DNA of 62,541 bases from Pseudomonadota bacterium (GCA_025351005.1 JANXWS010000070.1:1-62541); one strand, 5' to 3'; positions 19,839-29,651 are shown, numbered from the stretch's first letter. The notes: generated from the letters alone by a model not told the origin. Numbers and translations are program-made.

Positions 19839-20370
19839 AGGCACGCAGGGCAGCCGTTCGCGCAATGGCGTGGCGGCGAACAGACGACAGCGGCTCCCGC
19901 CGCAGGCGCCAGGCGTCTGCGGCGGGACATCTCGCGGAGTGGACTCTCCTCCGGTCTGCTCGCTCCGGGCCAACTGTGCCCGGTTGGCATAACAACAGGT
20001 CCGTGCGCCGCGATACGAGCGGCTTGGTCGATCTCGGCGTTGGGCTGCGCGACGCGATCGCGACTCCAATCTATCGCTCGCCCGGAGAGGTCCTGCGCGG
20101 CCGTCAGTGACGAGTCCCCGGTCGAGTGATCGGGCGACTTACACCGCGCCCAGTCCTCCTGCGCGGGACTTCATGGGGGCGGGGTCGCGACCGACCGGCA
20201 GCATATCGCTCGGCGGCGGCCCCGTTGCGTTGCATCAGTGCGCGCTGCGGCCATACTGGCTGCGCGGGTTGAATCTTCGTGCCTCGGGACTCAAGATTGC
20301 GCCCGGCCGGGTCCCGTCGAGACGCGCCTCGCGATCCGGTCCCCTGTCATCAATTTCGCGAGGAAACACC
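19839..20370. other. Intergenic with terminator-like hairpin
   Basis: About 530 bases after the receptor gene. Apart from the strong hairpin at 19895-19927 and the ribosome site of the next gene, I see no gene, promoter match or repeat. Confidence 0.4.
19895..19927 (+). terminator. Strong hairpin after the receptor gene
   Basis: TCCCGCCGCAG (19895-19905) and CTGCGGCGGGA (19917-19927) make an 11-bp perfect stem with an 11-nt loop, 57 bases after the receptor stop codon. No T-tract follows, so it may protect the 3' end or cooperate with Rho. Confidence 0.45.
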
Positions 20371-20649
20371 ATGAAAAATCTGGTCGCCGCCGGGTCCGTC
20401 GCCATCGCATTGCTCGCGGGAAGCGTCGCCATGGCACAGAAGCCGGTCGATAACGTCAGCGGCAAGCGTCATCCCAACATGGCCGCGGCGCAGCACCTGT
20501 CGCAGAAAGCATGGGAGAAGATTGTGGCTGCTCAGTCCGCGAACGAGTGGGACATGAACGGCCATGCTGCCAAGGCCAAGGAGCTGCTGGACCAGGTCAA
20601 CCAGGAACTCAAGCTCGCGGCCCAATCAGCGAACAAGAACGGCAAGTAG
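20371..20649 (+). CDS. Small secreted protein, unknown
   Basis: A 92-residue exported protein: the first 22 residues (MKNLVAAGSVAIALLAGSVAMA) are a clear signal peptide, cut before QKPVD. The mature 70 residues are hydrophilic and probably helical, rich in Ala, Lys, Asn and Gln (HLSQKAWEKIVAAQSANEW, HAAKAKELLDQVNQELKLAA), with no cysteine or transmembrane segment. The frame is open upstream, but AGGA seven bases before this ATG and the signal peptide fix the start. It is probably a periplasmic helical protein; I know no function. Confidence 0.75.
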   Translation: MKNLVAAGSVAIALLAGSVAMAQKPVDNVSGKRHPNMAAAQHLSQKAWEKIVAAQSANEWDMNGHAAKAKELLDQVNQELKLAAQSANKNGK

Positions 20650-21068
20650 CAAGGGTCGGCCGCGGGCATTCGGCGCGTTTGCCGCGCGAAGTCCCGGAGC
20701 CGCCTGCAGTCGACTGCGGGAAGGCCTCGGGGCCCGGCCGGACCGCCGAGTGCCCGCCGACTGGCCCTACGTCGGCAGTCCCGGGACAACCCGTCGGCGG
20801 CCTTCGACCGGCGGTTCCGGGCTCGTGACGGCAAGGGGCTAGACCGGCCGGGAACCGCCGCCGGCCAGACCGGCGCGGCCACAAACCGTCATCCAGCTCA
20901 CAGTTCCGGCAAAAACCTCGCCCCTGCCTGACCCGAACGAGTCCCGTCCCGAGGATCTGTGTGATCGACGCACGTGTCGGCTGCCGCCGCGCCATACGCT
21001 CCGAGGGCGGGTCGATTCGACTCCATGAAGCGCGGCGGCCCTGGGCCGGCCAACGAGGATCGTCTTCG
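20650..21068. other. Intergenic with an inverted repeat
   Basis: About 420 bases between the small secreted protein and the diguanylate cyclase. It holds CGGCGGTTCC (20809-20818) and its exact complement GGAACCGCCG (20851-20860), a 10-bp inverted repeat with a 32-nt loop. I see nothing else. Confidence 0.4.
20809..20860. repeat. 10-bp inverted repeat
   Basis: CGGCGGTTCC and GGAACCGCCG are separated by 32 bases. It could be the 3' end of the small secreted-protein transcript or a cruciform/operator; nothing in the sequence decides. Confidence 0.4.
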
Positions 21069-22646
21069 ATGGGAGATGTCAGGCCACACGTCGTTCGAAG
21101 CGCCGGCAGCGGGGAAGCCGAGGCGCATGCCTATGAACTCACGCAGGTGCTGGCGCAGATCGGCGAGGCGGTGATCGTCAAGGATCTCGATGCGGTCGTC
21201 ACGTTCTGGAACCGCGAAGCGGTCTCGTTGTACGGGTTCTCGGCACAGGAGGCGATCGGCCGTCCGCTTCGCGAACTGCATGCGGCCGATCTCTCGGAGG
21301 CGGACTACGCCCGCGTCCTGGCGCGTGTAAGAGCCGGCAAGCCGACATCCTCTGCCGCCGACCGACGCCGGCGAAACGGCGAGACGATCCGCGTCGCACT
21401 GAACACCGCGCCGTTGCTGGACATACACGGCCAGCTGGTCGGCGAGATCACGATTGCGCGCGACGTCACTGCGCTTAGACGGACCGAGGAGGCGTTGCGT
21501 GCCGCGCACGCAAAGCTGCAGGCCCGCTTGGCGGCCATTCGCGACGCCAATGACAAGCTGACCGACGAGATCGCCGCGCGACAGAAAGCGGACGCCGCAA
21601 TGCGCCGCAACAACCAGGAGCTTGCCGGGACGGTCCGGCAGCTCGAGGCGTTCCATCGCGACGGCGAGATGCTGTCGCGCATGGCCGAGCTGCTGCAATC
21701 CTGCACGCAACGCGACGAGGCGTACGCCATCGTTCGAGAAACCGGCGCGCGGCTTTTTCCGGACTCATCCGGGTCTCTCTTTATCTACCGCGAGTCGCGC
21801 GACGTGCTCGAACAGGCTACCAGCTGGGGCAACGGGCCAGCAGCCGACGCCACGCTGGGTCCGGAGGAGTGCTGGGCGCTACGGCTCGGCAGCCCGCATT
21901 TCGTGGCCGCGCATGGAACCATCCGCTGCCGTCATGCGCACGCAGACACGGCGAGCTACGTCTGCCTGCCCGTGCAGGGACAGGGGCAGGTCCTGGGCTT
22001 GCTGTATGTGGCGGTCGACGTGGATCCGAGCAGCATGCGCCCGGCGCGGGACACGGAGCAGCGCCTGCGTGCCTTGACGGACAGGGTCGGGCCGGCGCTC
22101 GCCAATCTCAAGTTGCGGGACGCGCTGCGCGAGCTGGCGCTCCGCGACGGCCTGACCGGCCTGTACAACCGGCGCTACCTCGAGGATGCCCTCAGCCGCG
22201 AGCTGCATCGCGCCGAGCGCGGTCACTCGCCTGTGTCGGTCGTGATGATCGACATCGATCACTTCAAGTCGTTCAACGACAAGTTCGGGCACGACGCCGG
22301 CGACTTCGTTCTCAGCGCGATTGCGCGCACGATCAGCAAGAGCATCCGTCCGTCCGATATCGCCTGCCGCTACGGCGGCGAGGAGCTCGCGCTCGTGCTG
22401 CCGGATGCGAGTCTCGACATCGCCGTGGAACGCGCAAACCACATGCGGCTCGTAATTCAGGAAACGAACCTTACCCACCTGGGGCAGACGATGCCGGCGC
22501 CGACCGCGTCATTCGGGATCGCGGTCTACCCCGCGAACGGCACCAAGCCCGCGGATCTGCTCAAGGCGGCCGACCAGGCGCTTTACCGCGCCAAGAAGGA
22601 AGGCCGCGACCGCGTTTGCGTCGCAGCGGAGACGCTGCCGACCTGA
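21069..22646 (+). CDS. PAS-GAF-GGDEF diguanylate cyclase
   Basis: A soluble sensor enzyme of 525 residues that should make cyclic di-GMP from two GTP. An N-terminal PAS domain (about 18-140, AVIVKDLDAVVTFWNREA) leads through a coiled coil (about 140-195) to a GAF-like domain (about 200-345) and then the GGDEF domain (about 355-520). The active-site motif is GGEEL at 436-440. The product-inhibition I-site RPSD is at 427-430, exactly five residues before it, so feedback inhibition is expected. DIDHFKSFND is the metal/GTP region. No transmembrane segment is seen. The ATG at 21069 has GAGGA upstream. The PAS and GAF signals sensed are unknown. Confidence 0.93.
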   Translation: MGDVRPHVVRSAGSGEAEAHAYELTQVLAQIGEAVIVKDLDAVVTFWNREAVSLYGFSAQEAIGRPLRELHAADLSEADYARVLARVRAGKPTSSAADRRRRNGETIRVALNTAPLLDIHGQLVGEITIARDVTALRRTEEALRAAHAKLQARLAAIRDANDKLTDEIAARQKADAAMRRNNQELAGTVRQLEAFHRDGEMLSRMAELLQSCTQRDEAYAIVRETGARLFPDSSGSLFIYRESRDVLEQATSWGNGPAADATLGPEECWALRLGSPHFVAAHGTIRCRHAHADTASYVCLPVQGQGQVLGLLYVAVDVDPSSMRPARDTEQRLRALTDRVGPALANLKLRDALRELALRDGLTGLYNRRYLEDALSRELHRAERGHSPVSVVMIDIDHFKSFNDKFGHDAGDFVLSAIARTISKSIRPSDIACRYGGEELALVLPDASLDIAVERANHMRLVIQETNLTHLGQTMPAPTASFGIAVYPANGTKPADLLKAADQALYRAKKEGRDRVCVAAETLPT

Positions 22647-22753
22647 CGACCGGCCGCTGCGCGCCGTCGTCAAATCTTCGGCGGCGGTGTAGGGTATCGG
22701 TCTCCGGCCGGCGGTCGGCGAGTCCTCGGTGGCATGGATATCCGGAGCAACGC

Positions 22754-23260
22754 ATGGGCATGACGCCGTCGGCTGCTCGGCCAGGTCTGGCGCTAGTCGC
22801 GCTCGTGGTCGGCGCGTGCTCGAGCGCAGGCATCGTGCAGCTGTCCGCGGACACCTACCGGCTGTCGCGGGTCGACGGAGGGGGCGTCTACGCCGACGCG
22901 GCGGCCATGAAGGCGTCCGTGATCCATGACGCCAACGCGTTCGCGGAGAGCAGGGGCAAGGTGGCCGTCCCGATCGCGACGCATGAGGAATCCCTGCGGG
23001 GACACCTGTCGACCATCGCATACGAGTTCCGTCTGGTAACGCCGGGCGAGCCCGCGCCGAAGTCGGCAGAAACGGCTCGGCCGCCGCAACCCGCGACGGG
23101 CGAGAAAATGGATAACGCCGACGTCCGGCCGGCCGACCCGACCGTTGCGAAGCCCGACTTCTACACGGACCTGATCAGGCTCGACGACCTCCGCAAGCGA
23201 GGCATCCTGACCGAGGACGAGTTTCAGACGCTGAAGGCGAAGATCCTCGCCGGGAAGTAA
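22754..23260 (+). CDS. Lipoprotein with C-terminal SHOCT domain
   Basis: A 168-residue predicted lipoprotein with a lipid-attachment cysteine at C22 (LVVGAC). The middle resembles small periplasmic lipoproteins with a short beta-rich domain (GIVQLSADTYRLSRVDGGG). The last 30 residues, DLIRLDDLRKRGILTEDEF and on to the end, are a SHOCT motif, a short helical pair found at the ends of many bacterial proteins. GGAG before the ATG supports the start. It lies 107 bases after the diguanylate cyclase on the same strand and might be cotranscribed. Confidence 0.78.
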   Translation: MGMTPSAARPGLALVALVVGACSSAGIVQLSADTYRLSRVDGGGVYADAAAMKASVIHDANAFAESRGKVAVPIATHEESLRGHLSTIAYEFRLVTPGEPAPKSAETARPPQPATGEKMDNADVRPADPTVAKPDFYTDLIRLDDLRKRGILTEDEFQTLKAKILAGK

Positions 23261-23495
23261 CGCCGCGCAGCGGTCCCGCGCGTGCCGGGCTGCCCGGCAA
23301 CCCGCGAGAATCGGCCCCGACGGCCGCGAGCGCCAGCGCGGCGTAGGGCCGCCGACGCTACGCGCCTTTGGCGGCGCAGCCGGCGCATCCCTTTCCGCGG
23401 CCCTTGTCTGCCGGACTGGCGCGCCGGGAGCGACGGAGTCGCAGCGTTGGCAACGGGCGCCGGCGATCGCGGACTGCCCCCGGGGCGGGGAGTGC

Positions 23496-23636
23496 CTATT
23501 TGTCGTGCTTTTCGAGGAAAGAAATGAGTCGGCCGATGCTTGCGTAGAGCGCGTAGAGGACGCCGCCGATGATCACCGTGACGATGAGGAAAACCACGAC
23601 GAACGGGCCGAGGTCGACTCTGAATGCGTCCAGCAT
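23496..23636 (-). CDS. Small single-span membrane protein
   Basis: A 46-residue frame, MLDAFRVDLGPFVVVF at the start, with one strong membrane span (about 10-30) and a charged C-terminus SFLEKHDK. It is the only part of a longer open frame with protein-like composition; upstream codons are arginine- and serine-rich. The ribosome site is weak. It may be a genuine small membrane protein; function unknown. Confidence 0.42.
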   Translation of the reverse strand: MLDAFRVDLGPFVVVFLIVTVIIGGVLYALYASIGRLISFLEKHDK

Positions 23637-24015
23637 GTTGCGCCCGACGGTGTCCTGGCTGCGCTGACTTACTCGTGTGACGCCGGTTCGGCGGAAGCCG
23701 GTTGCGCCGAGGGCGGCTCCGATGATCCGCTTCGGCCCCTGCCACGTCGAGAGGACGCCGTCCGCTCCGGCGACCGCCGAATCACGATCCGGCAGCGACG
23801 TTCGGTCAGTCGCGCGCCCGGACGAGGCTCGATGTACGACGCGGCCGCAGGGCCCGTGATTCGTGGTCGGATACCAACGCTGTCGCGACCGGCGTGACCA
23901 TCGCAGGCGCGCCTTCGGCGCCGGGGAGGCTGACGCTGGCTGCGTCGCCGGGTTCACGCATTTCCGGCGTATAGTCTGATGCACCAATAGGGCGCGACGG
24001 TCGGCGGCATTCCGA
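23637..24015. other. Divergent intergenic region
   Basis: About 380 bases between the small membrane-protein frame and the BON lipoprotein gene. TATAGT at about 23971, some 45 bases before the BON start, could be a -10 box, though I see no matching -35. Nothing else is supported. Confidence 0.35.
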
Positions 24016-24339
24016 GTGACCAGGAACGCACAACTCTACGCATTCGCCTGCGCCGTGCTCCTCTCGAGCGCCATTCCCGGATGCGCGGTCTACCGCAAAT
24101 GCGGTTCCGCCGGCTGTCCCGGCGATGCCGAAGTCACGACGGCGGTGCGTGACCTGCTCGGTCAGTACCCTACGCTCGCTTCAGGCTCGGTCGACGTCCA
24201 TACCTGGGACCACGTCGTGTACCTGTACGGGCTGGTCAATACGGACATGGAGCGGCAACTCGCGGAATCGGTCGCCGGTCGGGCGAGCGGCGCGACCGGC
24301 GTCGTGAATCTTCTCGGCGTGAACAACGGGAGCAAGTAG
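24016..24339 (+). CDS. BON-domain lipoprotein
   Basis: A 107-residue protein starting at GTG. A hydrophobic leader ends in IPGC (C23), a plausible lipobox, and residues about 38-105 form one BON domain (DAEVTTAVRDLLGQYPTL, VYLYGLVNTDMERQLAES, GVVNLLGVN). BON domains bind membranes or polymers and are common in osmotic-stress and outer-membrane proteins such as OsmY. A 7-bp hairpin (24341-24347 with 24359-24365) directly after the stop may end the transcript. Confidence 0.82.
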   Translation: MTRNAQLYAFACAVLLSSAIPGCAVYRKCGSAGCPGDAEVTTAVRDLLGQYPTLASGSVDVHTWDHVVYLYGLVNTDMERQLAESVAGRASGATGVVNLLGVNNGSK

Positions 24340-24467
24340 GGGCGCGCACGTGCCTGCGGCGCGCCGACCGTCGCCCCGGCCCATGCGGCCGTCACGCGCG
24401 TACCGGTGCCGGGCACCGCGTCTTCGCGCGCGCTCCCCGGACCGCTCGCGGACGACGCTACGGCCGG

Positions 24468-24887
24468 CTAGGTCCGCGCCGGCGCGTCGCGGTACAGCCA
24501 GGCGACGATCGTTCCCAGTATCACCATCAGGGCGCCGTCGAAAATGATCTGCTTGATCGCCATCTCCGGGGGCACGGGCTGCACGACGAAGTAGATCATG
24601 TAGGTCGGCACGATCGTCAGCAGCGCGATCGCAATGCCAAAACGCACGCCCTGCGCCAGCCAGGGCTTCGGTTCGACGCCGCGCGCGTAAATCCACGCGA
24701 ATGCGCCGGCCAGGATCACATGGGCCAGAATCATCAGCGGGAAATACTTCTGCGCGTCCGATTCCGCCCGGAACAGGTTGGGCAATTGCGCGTAATCCGG
24801 ATGCAGCAGCACGCCATGGACGACGTAGCTGCCCACGAACCAGGCGAAGAAAATCACGACCCAGGCGATCACCAGTTTCTTGTTCAT
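24468..24887 (-). CDS. Four-span inner-membrane protein, unknown
   Basis: A 139-residue integral membrane protein with about four hydrophobic spans (1-25, 47-68, 80-102, 112-134) and a short loop after the first span, VLLHPDYAQLPNLFR. The ATG at 24887 is preceded by GAGGGGAG, an excellent ribosome site. I recognise it only as a conserved hypothetical membrane protein type; there is no catalytic motif and no neighbour suggesting a role. Confidence 0.8.
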   Translation of the reverse strand: MNKKLVIAWVVIFFAWFVGSYVVHGVLLHPDYAQLPNLFRAESDAQKYFPLMILAHVILAGAFAWIYARGVEPKPWLAQGVRFGIAIALLTIVPTYMIYFVVQPVPPEMAIKQIIFDGALMVILGTIVAWLYRDAPART

Positions 24888-25238
24888 GCTCCCCTCGTTT
24901 TTCTTGACCGGCCGGCGAACGGCCCGGCGGCTACGGGTCACAGAATACGCTGGTGGCGTTATCGAACAACCCTCCACGGCCTCGTCTCAGCCGCGCGGGT
25001 CGGCCGTGTGCATCCGTATTAAGTCCATATATAAGTTATTATAAACAATTAGTTAGAATGTGTTTATGAGGTATGTTATAGAATGCGGATCTCGGTCCGT
25101 GGGCCGTGCCTGGTCTTGCCCGTCCGGTCGCGCCGCGGTCGGGCGTCGAGTCCGCGCTCTCGCCCGAGTGAGCGGCTACGGTTCCGCCCGAACGGCGCCC
25201 AGGTCCCGGTTATCCTGTGAGCGACGGCGTCGTGCCTG
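24888..25238. other. Intergenic with AT-rich island
   Basis: About 350 bases. The segment 25018-25083 is very AT-rich in otherwise GC-rich DNA and includes TATATAAGTTATTATAAACA. It could be a promoter region for the methyltransferase gene or an imported scrap. No gene is seen. Confidence 0.45.
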
Positions 25239-25970
25239 TTGCCTGCCGGTACTGCCCACGCTATGCCTCCCAAGCTGAGTTACGACACGCTGGAACGGCT
25301 CCGCATTCCGCGCCCCGTCGACCGTCTTGCCTACATCGCCGACTGTTGCCGCGGCCGGACGGTGCTCGATGTCGGCTGTTTCGACGAGACCGCGCTCCTG
25401 AAGCGTGACACCGAGCACTGGCTGCACGGTCGTATCGCCTCGGTGGCGCGGCGAGTCGTTGGCGTCGACAGTTCGAGCGGAATTCCCCCGGAAGGACTGG
25501 CGAGCGCGGCGAACGCTGTGATCCATCGCGGCGATGGCGTCGACATCGACCCCGTCCTGCTGCAGAGCGAGGATTTTGATGTGATCGTCGCCGGCGAGTT
25601 CGTCGAGCACATCGAGACGCCCGAACGGTTCTTTCGCAATATGCGGTCGGCCTTCCCGGGCCGCGCGCTGGTCGTATCGACGCCGAACGGAACGTGCTTC
25701 GCGAATGTCCTGTTGGCTCTGATCCGGCGCGAGGCGCAGCACCCGGACCATCTGCACGTGTTCACCTTCAAGATTCTGAACACGCTGTGCCTGCGCGCTG
25801 GGTTCGCGGACTGGCAGATCGTTCCGTACCGCTTCTATGCGACCGAGATGATCCTGGGCTCAAGTGGCGCGAAGCGCTGGCTGGTGCTTGCCGTTGAGCG
25901 CTGCATCCGGCTGGTCGAATGGTTGTTCCCACTGCTCAGCTTCGGCTACGTGGTACGCGCACGACTGTGA
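25239..25970 (+). CDS. SAM-dependent methyltransferase (class I)
   Basis: A 243-residue (or 235 from the second ATG at 25263) class I methyltransferase. Motif I is TVLDVGCFDE (about 42-51), the acidic loop after strand 2 is VVGVDSSSG, and motif IV is DVIVAGEFVEHIE with TPERFF following, as in methyltransferase-11/23 enzymes. The C-terminus from about 205 is hydrophobic (LVLAVERCIRLVEWLFPLLS) and may dock on a membrane. The composition resembles methyltransferases of surface-glycan or quinone biosynthesis, but no substrate can be assigned. Confidence 0.82.
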   Translation: MPAGTAHAMPPKLSYDTLERLRIPRPVDRLAYIADCCRGRTVLDVGCFDETALLKRDTEHWLHGRIASVARRVVGVDSSSGIPPEGLASAANAVIHRGDGVDIDPVLLQSEDFDVIVAGEFVEHIETPERFFRNMRSAFPGRALVVSTPNGTCFANVLLALIRREAQHPDHLHVFTFKILNTLCLRAGFADWQIVPYRFYATEMILGSSGAKRWLVLAVERCIRLVEWLFPLLSFGYVVRARL

Positions 25971-26292
25971 TGCATCGGCGTAGCATGCCGACCGGGATCG
26001 GCGGCGCCTGCGACATTCGGGGCAGCCGCGGCCGGCAGCGTGCGTGCTGCGACAGCGGCACGGAGTCCGGAACGGGCCCGCGCGCCGGAAGCGGCGGCGA
26101 GCCGCCCGGGTGGCCGGCGGAACGCCCGCGTCGTGGGCGGCCAGCATGACCCACCATTCCGCGCCTACGCTCTGCAATGAGAATTCGCGCCGGGGGTCGG
26201 GTCCGGATGCCGCCGTCCGCCGTGCCGCGGTCCTGACCGGCGGCCCTGCCTGCGCGGGCTGGCGCAGGCAGGGCGCGCGTCAGTGGTCGAAC
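25971..26292. other. Convergent intergenic region
   Basis: The gap between two convergent genes; it holds the 13-bp terminator hairpin at 26243-26274 and nothing else I can identify. Confidence 0.5.
26243..26274 (-). terminator. 13-bp perfect hairpin between convergent genes
   Basis: GCCCTGCCTGCGC (26243-26255) pairs exactly with GCGCAGGCAGGGC (26262-26274) around a 6-nt loop, 19 bases after the stop codon of the minus-strand gene. No T-tract flanks it on either strand. It probably blocks read-through in both directions. Confidence 0.55.
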
Positions 26293-28433
26293 CTACTCCA
26301 GTGACGACACCAGATCGCTCGCAGCATCGATCAGCCGGTCGACCTCGTCCTCGTCGATCGGGTGGTAGTCGAATGCTGCGCCTTCGAGAATGGCGATCAT
26401 CCGCCCCACGATCGCATTTCGCCGCGCCGTGATGTCGACGATCCGCGCGTCGACCGCGGCGAATGTCGCATCGTCGCCCGCAAGGCCTGCAGTCGACAAC
26501 CGCAGCGTCCTCCGTCCCAGATCCCCGACCGGGGCGTTAATCGCCTTGTAGGCGTCAGCCAGCCGCGACAGCGCCCGCTCGTGGCCGACGATGCGGTGCG
26601 GCACGGCGCGCTCGCCGAAGAACTCGAAGAGCACGCGGCCATCGTGCACGTAGTCGTCACGGAGGCCGGCGAGCGCGAGCAGCGTCGGCCTGATGTCCGT
26701 GTGGTCGGTGAACACCTCGTCGCTGACTCCGACATGGCGTACGCCAGGCCCGACCAGGCCCGCCCAGGTCCTGGTGATCTGTTCCTGGAAGTCACCGTGG
26801 TTCCAGCTGAACCCCGGCTGCTCATTCGAGCAATTCGCGAGCGGAGAGCAAGTCGCCGGCGTCGACCCCGCAGTCAGGAAGAAGTCGTCGTCCGCGAAGT
26901 AGGCGAGCGTCGGGGTCCGGGCCGGATCCTGCGTGACCATGCGCAGCAGCGCCATCTCGGCTCGGCCGGCCATGCGTTGCATCAGACGGACGGTTCGATC
27001 CTTGACCGGGTCGTAGGCGACAAGCCGCGCGAGATTGCGCTCCACGCCCCGCGTCGCTGGATCCGTCGCGGCGGGATTGCCGCGCACGTAGACGGTGGGT
27101 GCATCTTCGCTGTGAACGGACAGCGGCGTCGTGTCGTTGAGTTCCGTGAGCAGCAGGGCGCGCAGGTCGGCAGCGACTTCTCCGAGGTTCGTCGTCGTGC
27201 ACAGGACCGAGCTATCGTCGCAGCCTGCCGGAAGGCGCACGTACGTGCACGGCGTCGTCACCCCGTCGCAGCCCGCCGGCGCCCCCGCCTTGCCGGCGAA
27301 GTGGTCGTTCTCGTCGGATGCGAAGACGAAGAGTGTGTTCTGCTTCGTGATCCCGGCCGCCCGGAGCCTCGCGAAGAACTTCCCGAACGCCGCGTTGTAG
27401 GCTGAGAGCTGCTGCACGTAGCCGGCCTCGCCAGGCCCGTAGCTGCCGGAGCCGGTGAAGTGATTGTCGTGCGCGTCGCTGATGTAGGCGTATACGACCG
27501 GCACCCCGCCCTCGAGGAATGTAGCGACGTAGCCCAGAGTCTGGCTTGCGGACGGACTGAAGCCCGGAAAACCCGGATTGCCGTGCGAGTCGGCGATCGG
27601 CCTGCCGTCGAGGTCGAGAACGACCGGCTGGCCGCCCGTGATTCGCGGAGCGGTGTTGACGTTGCCGTACAAGGCCGTGAAGCCCGTATAGTCGCGCGGC
27701 TCGTCCGGCAGCAGGTCCGGGCGTCCGGCGCCGCCGCAGACCGCGCTGTCCTGCGCGCAATGCACGGCAATTCCCTCGAAGTCCGCGACCGCCTTGGCGG
27801 GATTGGCCTTTGCCTCGGCTGCTTCCGGCGACGTCGGCCCGAACACGTTGGCGATGTCGCTCGCAATGTTCTCGAACTCGATGTTCGCGGTCGAGAAAGC
27901 CCCGACGTCGCAGCCCGCGCGCGTGAAGGGCGTCCACGGCGCCGGGTGGACCTTGTCACGCTTGTCGATCATCTGCGGCTGCCCATCGGGCGCGCTGTCG
28001 GTCCAGTACGCGAACGAGCTGGAGAAGCCGATGGACCCGTCTTTCCGGAAGTAGCCGTACGAGTTCGCGACCGGCTGGCCGTGCTTGTCGCCGTAGACGC
28101 CGGTCAGCGTCGTGATGATGTCATCGGCCGTGTGCGAGATGAGCGGCGTATGGTGGTTGGTCAGCAGCGCGCCGTGATCGACGAGGAAGCCGAGCAGGTT
28201 CGGCATCTGTTCCAGGTCCGACGGGACCTTCGGGTTGTCCCGCCGAAAGTGAACGTTGTCGAACTGGATGTGGACGACATGCTTGACCCTGGATCCGAGC
28301 CGGCACGACTCCTTCGCGGCCTGGCGGCGGTGTCCGGAGCGGCGTCCTCGGCGAATGTCGGTAGGGCCAGCAACAGCGACGCGGCGACAGCCAGTGACGC
28401 GGCACCGACGTGCCATCGTGTTGAATCTCGCAT
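26293..28433 (-). pseudogene. Alkaline-phosphatase-fold hydrolase with frameshifted N-terminus
   Basis: The main frame (26293 to about 28330) encodes about 680 residues of an exported enzyme with the alkaline-phosphatase/sulfatase fold. Likely metal and nucleophile motifs in order are HIQFDNVHF, SHTADDIITTLTG (candidate Thr nucleophile), SDAHDNHF, ASDENDHF, NHGDFQEQI and FTDHTDIRPTLLALAG. Its natural N-terminus is in another frame: a strong ribosome site (AAGGGGAA) and ATG at 28433 open a good signal peptide (MRDSTRWHVGAASLAVAASL, ending LPTFAEDAA). That frame runs into non-coding sequence at about 28290-28340, where the main frame (SRVKHVVHIQFDN) takes over. One indel there breaks the gene, either a real mutation or a sequencing error. 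Substrate unknown; a phosphodiesterase-type activity is possible. Confidence 0.78.
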
Positions 28434-28797
28434 GTCAGTTTCCCCTTGATATTATGTGTGGTTGTGCGCACGGCGAACGCGCGGTCGTTCGTACTGCCAC
28501 CGCCATGACCCTAGTCGCGGGAAGCTACACAACCGAGTACGCCGCGTTGCAACGAGGTTGCAGGTGCGGGCCGGCGGCGACCGGACCCCGCGGTGAGGCG
28601 CGCGGCGCGGTGGGCAGCGGCCGTCACGACGTAGGTGTCCGGCGTCTTGCGCGAGCGCACACGTGGGCTGCACCGGTGCCGTCAACGGCTTGGGTCAAGG
28701 CGGCCGAGTTGCAGCGGACCGAGGCGCGACTAGCCGCGCTCGCGCGGCCCGGGCTGAGCCGGTATCACGGGTATGCAGCCCGGAACCGGCGGCACGG
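28434..28797. other. Intergenic, nothing recognised
   Basis: About 365 bases upstream of the phosphatase-fold gene and downstream of the acyltransferase gene. It should contain the phosphatase promoter; no clear box, hairpin or gene is visible. Confidence 0.35.
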
Positions 28798-29397
28798 TCA
28801 AGAGCGCAGCCGGATGTCGCCTGCGTTTTCAGGCCGGCGGCCGCGCTTGCCGGCGTAGAACTCGCGGATGCGTGCGAAGTCCTGCGCAGGATCTCCGCTC
28901 AGGCGCAGGTACGTGTCGATGCCGACCGTGCGCGTCGCGTAGTCGATGTAGCCCAGCCCCAGCGGCAGGCCGCCGGCGACCGCGATCCGGTAGAAGCCTG
29001 ACTTCCAGTGGTCGGTGCGCGAGCGTGTGCCTTCCGGAGCGACGGCGAGCCACATCTGGTCGCTGCGGGCGAACTCCGCGAGCAGCGCGTCGACGAACCC
29101 CGACGGCTCGCGGCGGTTGATCGGGATGCCGCCGAGCTGCAGCAGCCACCGGCGCAGCGGCCAGCGGAACAGACTGTCCTTCCCCATCCAGCGCAGCGGC
29201 AGGCCGACGCCGATCTTGTAGAGCATGGCGACGATGAAGTCCCAGTTGGACGTGTGCGGGTAGACGACGATGACTCCCTTGGGCGCCGGTGGCGTCACGA
29301 GGACGCTTCGCCAGCCAACCGACCGCAGCAATAGCGAGGCGGCCCGCTGTGTCAGTGACGGGCGGAGGCGGGGTGTTCCGCTCCAGCGCATGTCCAT
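28798..29397 (-). CDS. PlsC-like 1-acyl-glycerol-phosphate acyltransferase family
   Basis: An acyltransferase of the LPLAT/PlsC superfamily, about 200 residues. The catalytic H-x4-D box is HTSNWD near residue 48, and the glycerol-phosphate-binding box is PEGTRS near 120, with LGGIPINRRE between them as expected. Enzymes like this add a fatty acyl chain to a lysophospholipid or related lipid at the inner membrane. The start is uncertain: ATGs at 29397 and 29391 both begin just before the conserved part, and the frame is open upstream to 29601 with arginine-rich filler. Confidence 0.82.
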   Translation of the reverse strand: MDMRWSGTPRLRPSLTQRAASLLLRSVGWRSVLVTPPAPKGVIVVYPHTSNWDFIVAMLYKIGVGLPLRWMGKDSLFRWPLRRWLLQLGGIPINRREPSGFVDALLAEFARSDQMWLAVAPEGTRSRTDHWKSGFYRIAVAGGLPLGLGYIDYATRTVGIDTYLRLSGDPAQDFARIREFYAGKRGRRPENAGDIRLRS

Positions 29398-29651
29398 GAC
29401 CGATCTTGGCACGGCCGGAGCGGCCGTGGCCGCCTCACGGCTAACCGTTCGCGGAGCCGAAGGTCGTCGGCGGCCGCTTGGCCCGCTTGGCCGCCCTCGC
29501 CGAACTCGACGACGGAACATCATTCGACTATTGTTCCGGCCTCGCGAGACCATACGACGCGCGACGCCTGGCGCCCTTGCCACCGGGTTGACGATGGCCA
29601 CACCAACGTCGAGCCCGCGGCGGAAAACAGATCTAACCTCGAGGGGGAATC

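Noticed and set aside
17307..20069. A 900-codon minus-strand frame
   Set aside because: It mirrors the TonB receptor gene, is arginine-rich, and has no recognisable motif or ribosome site.
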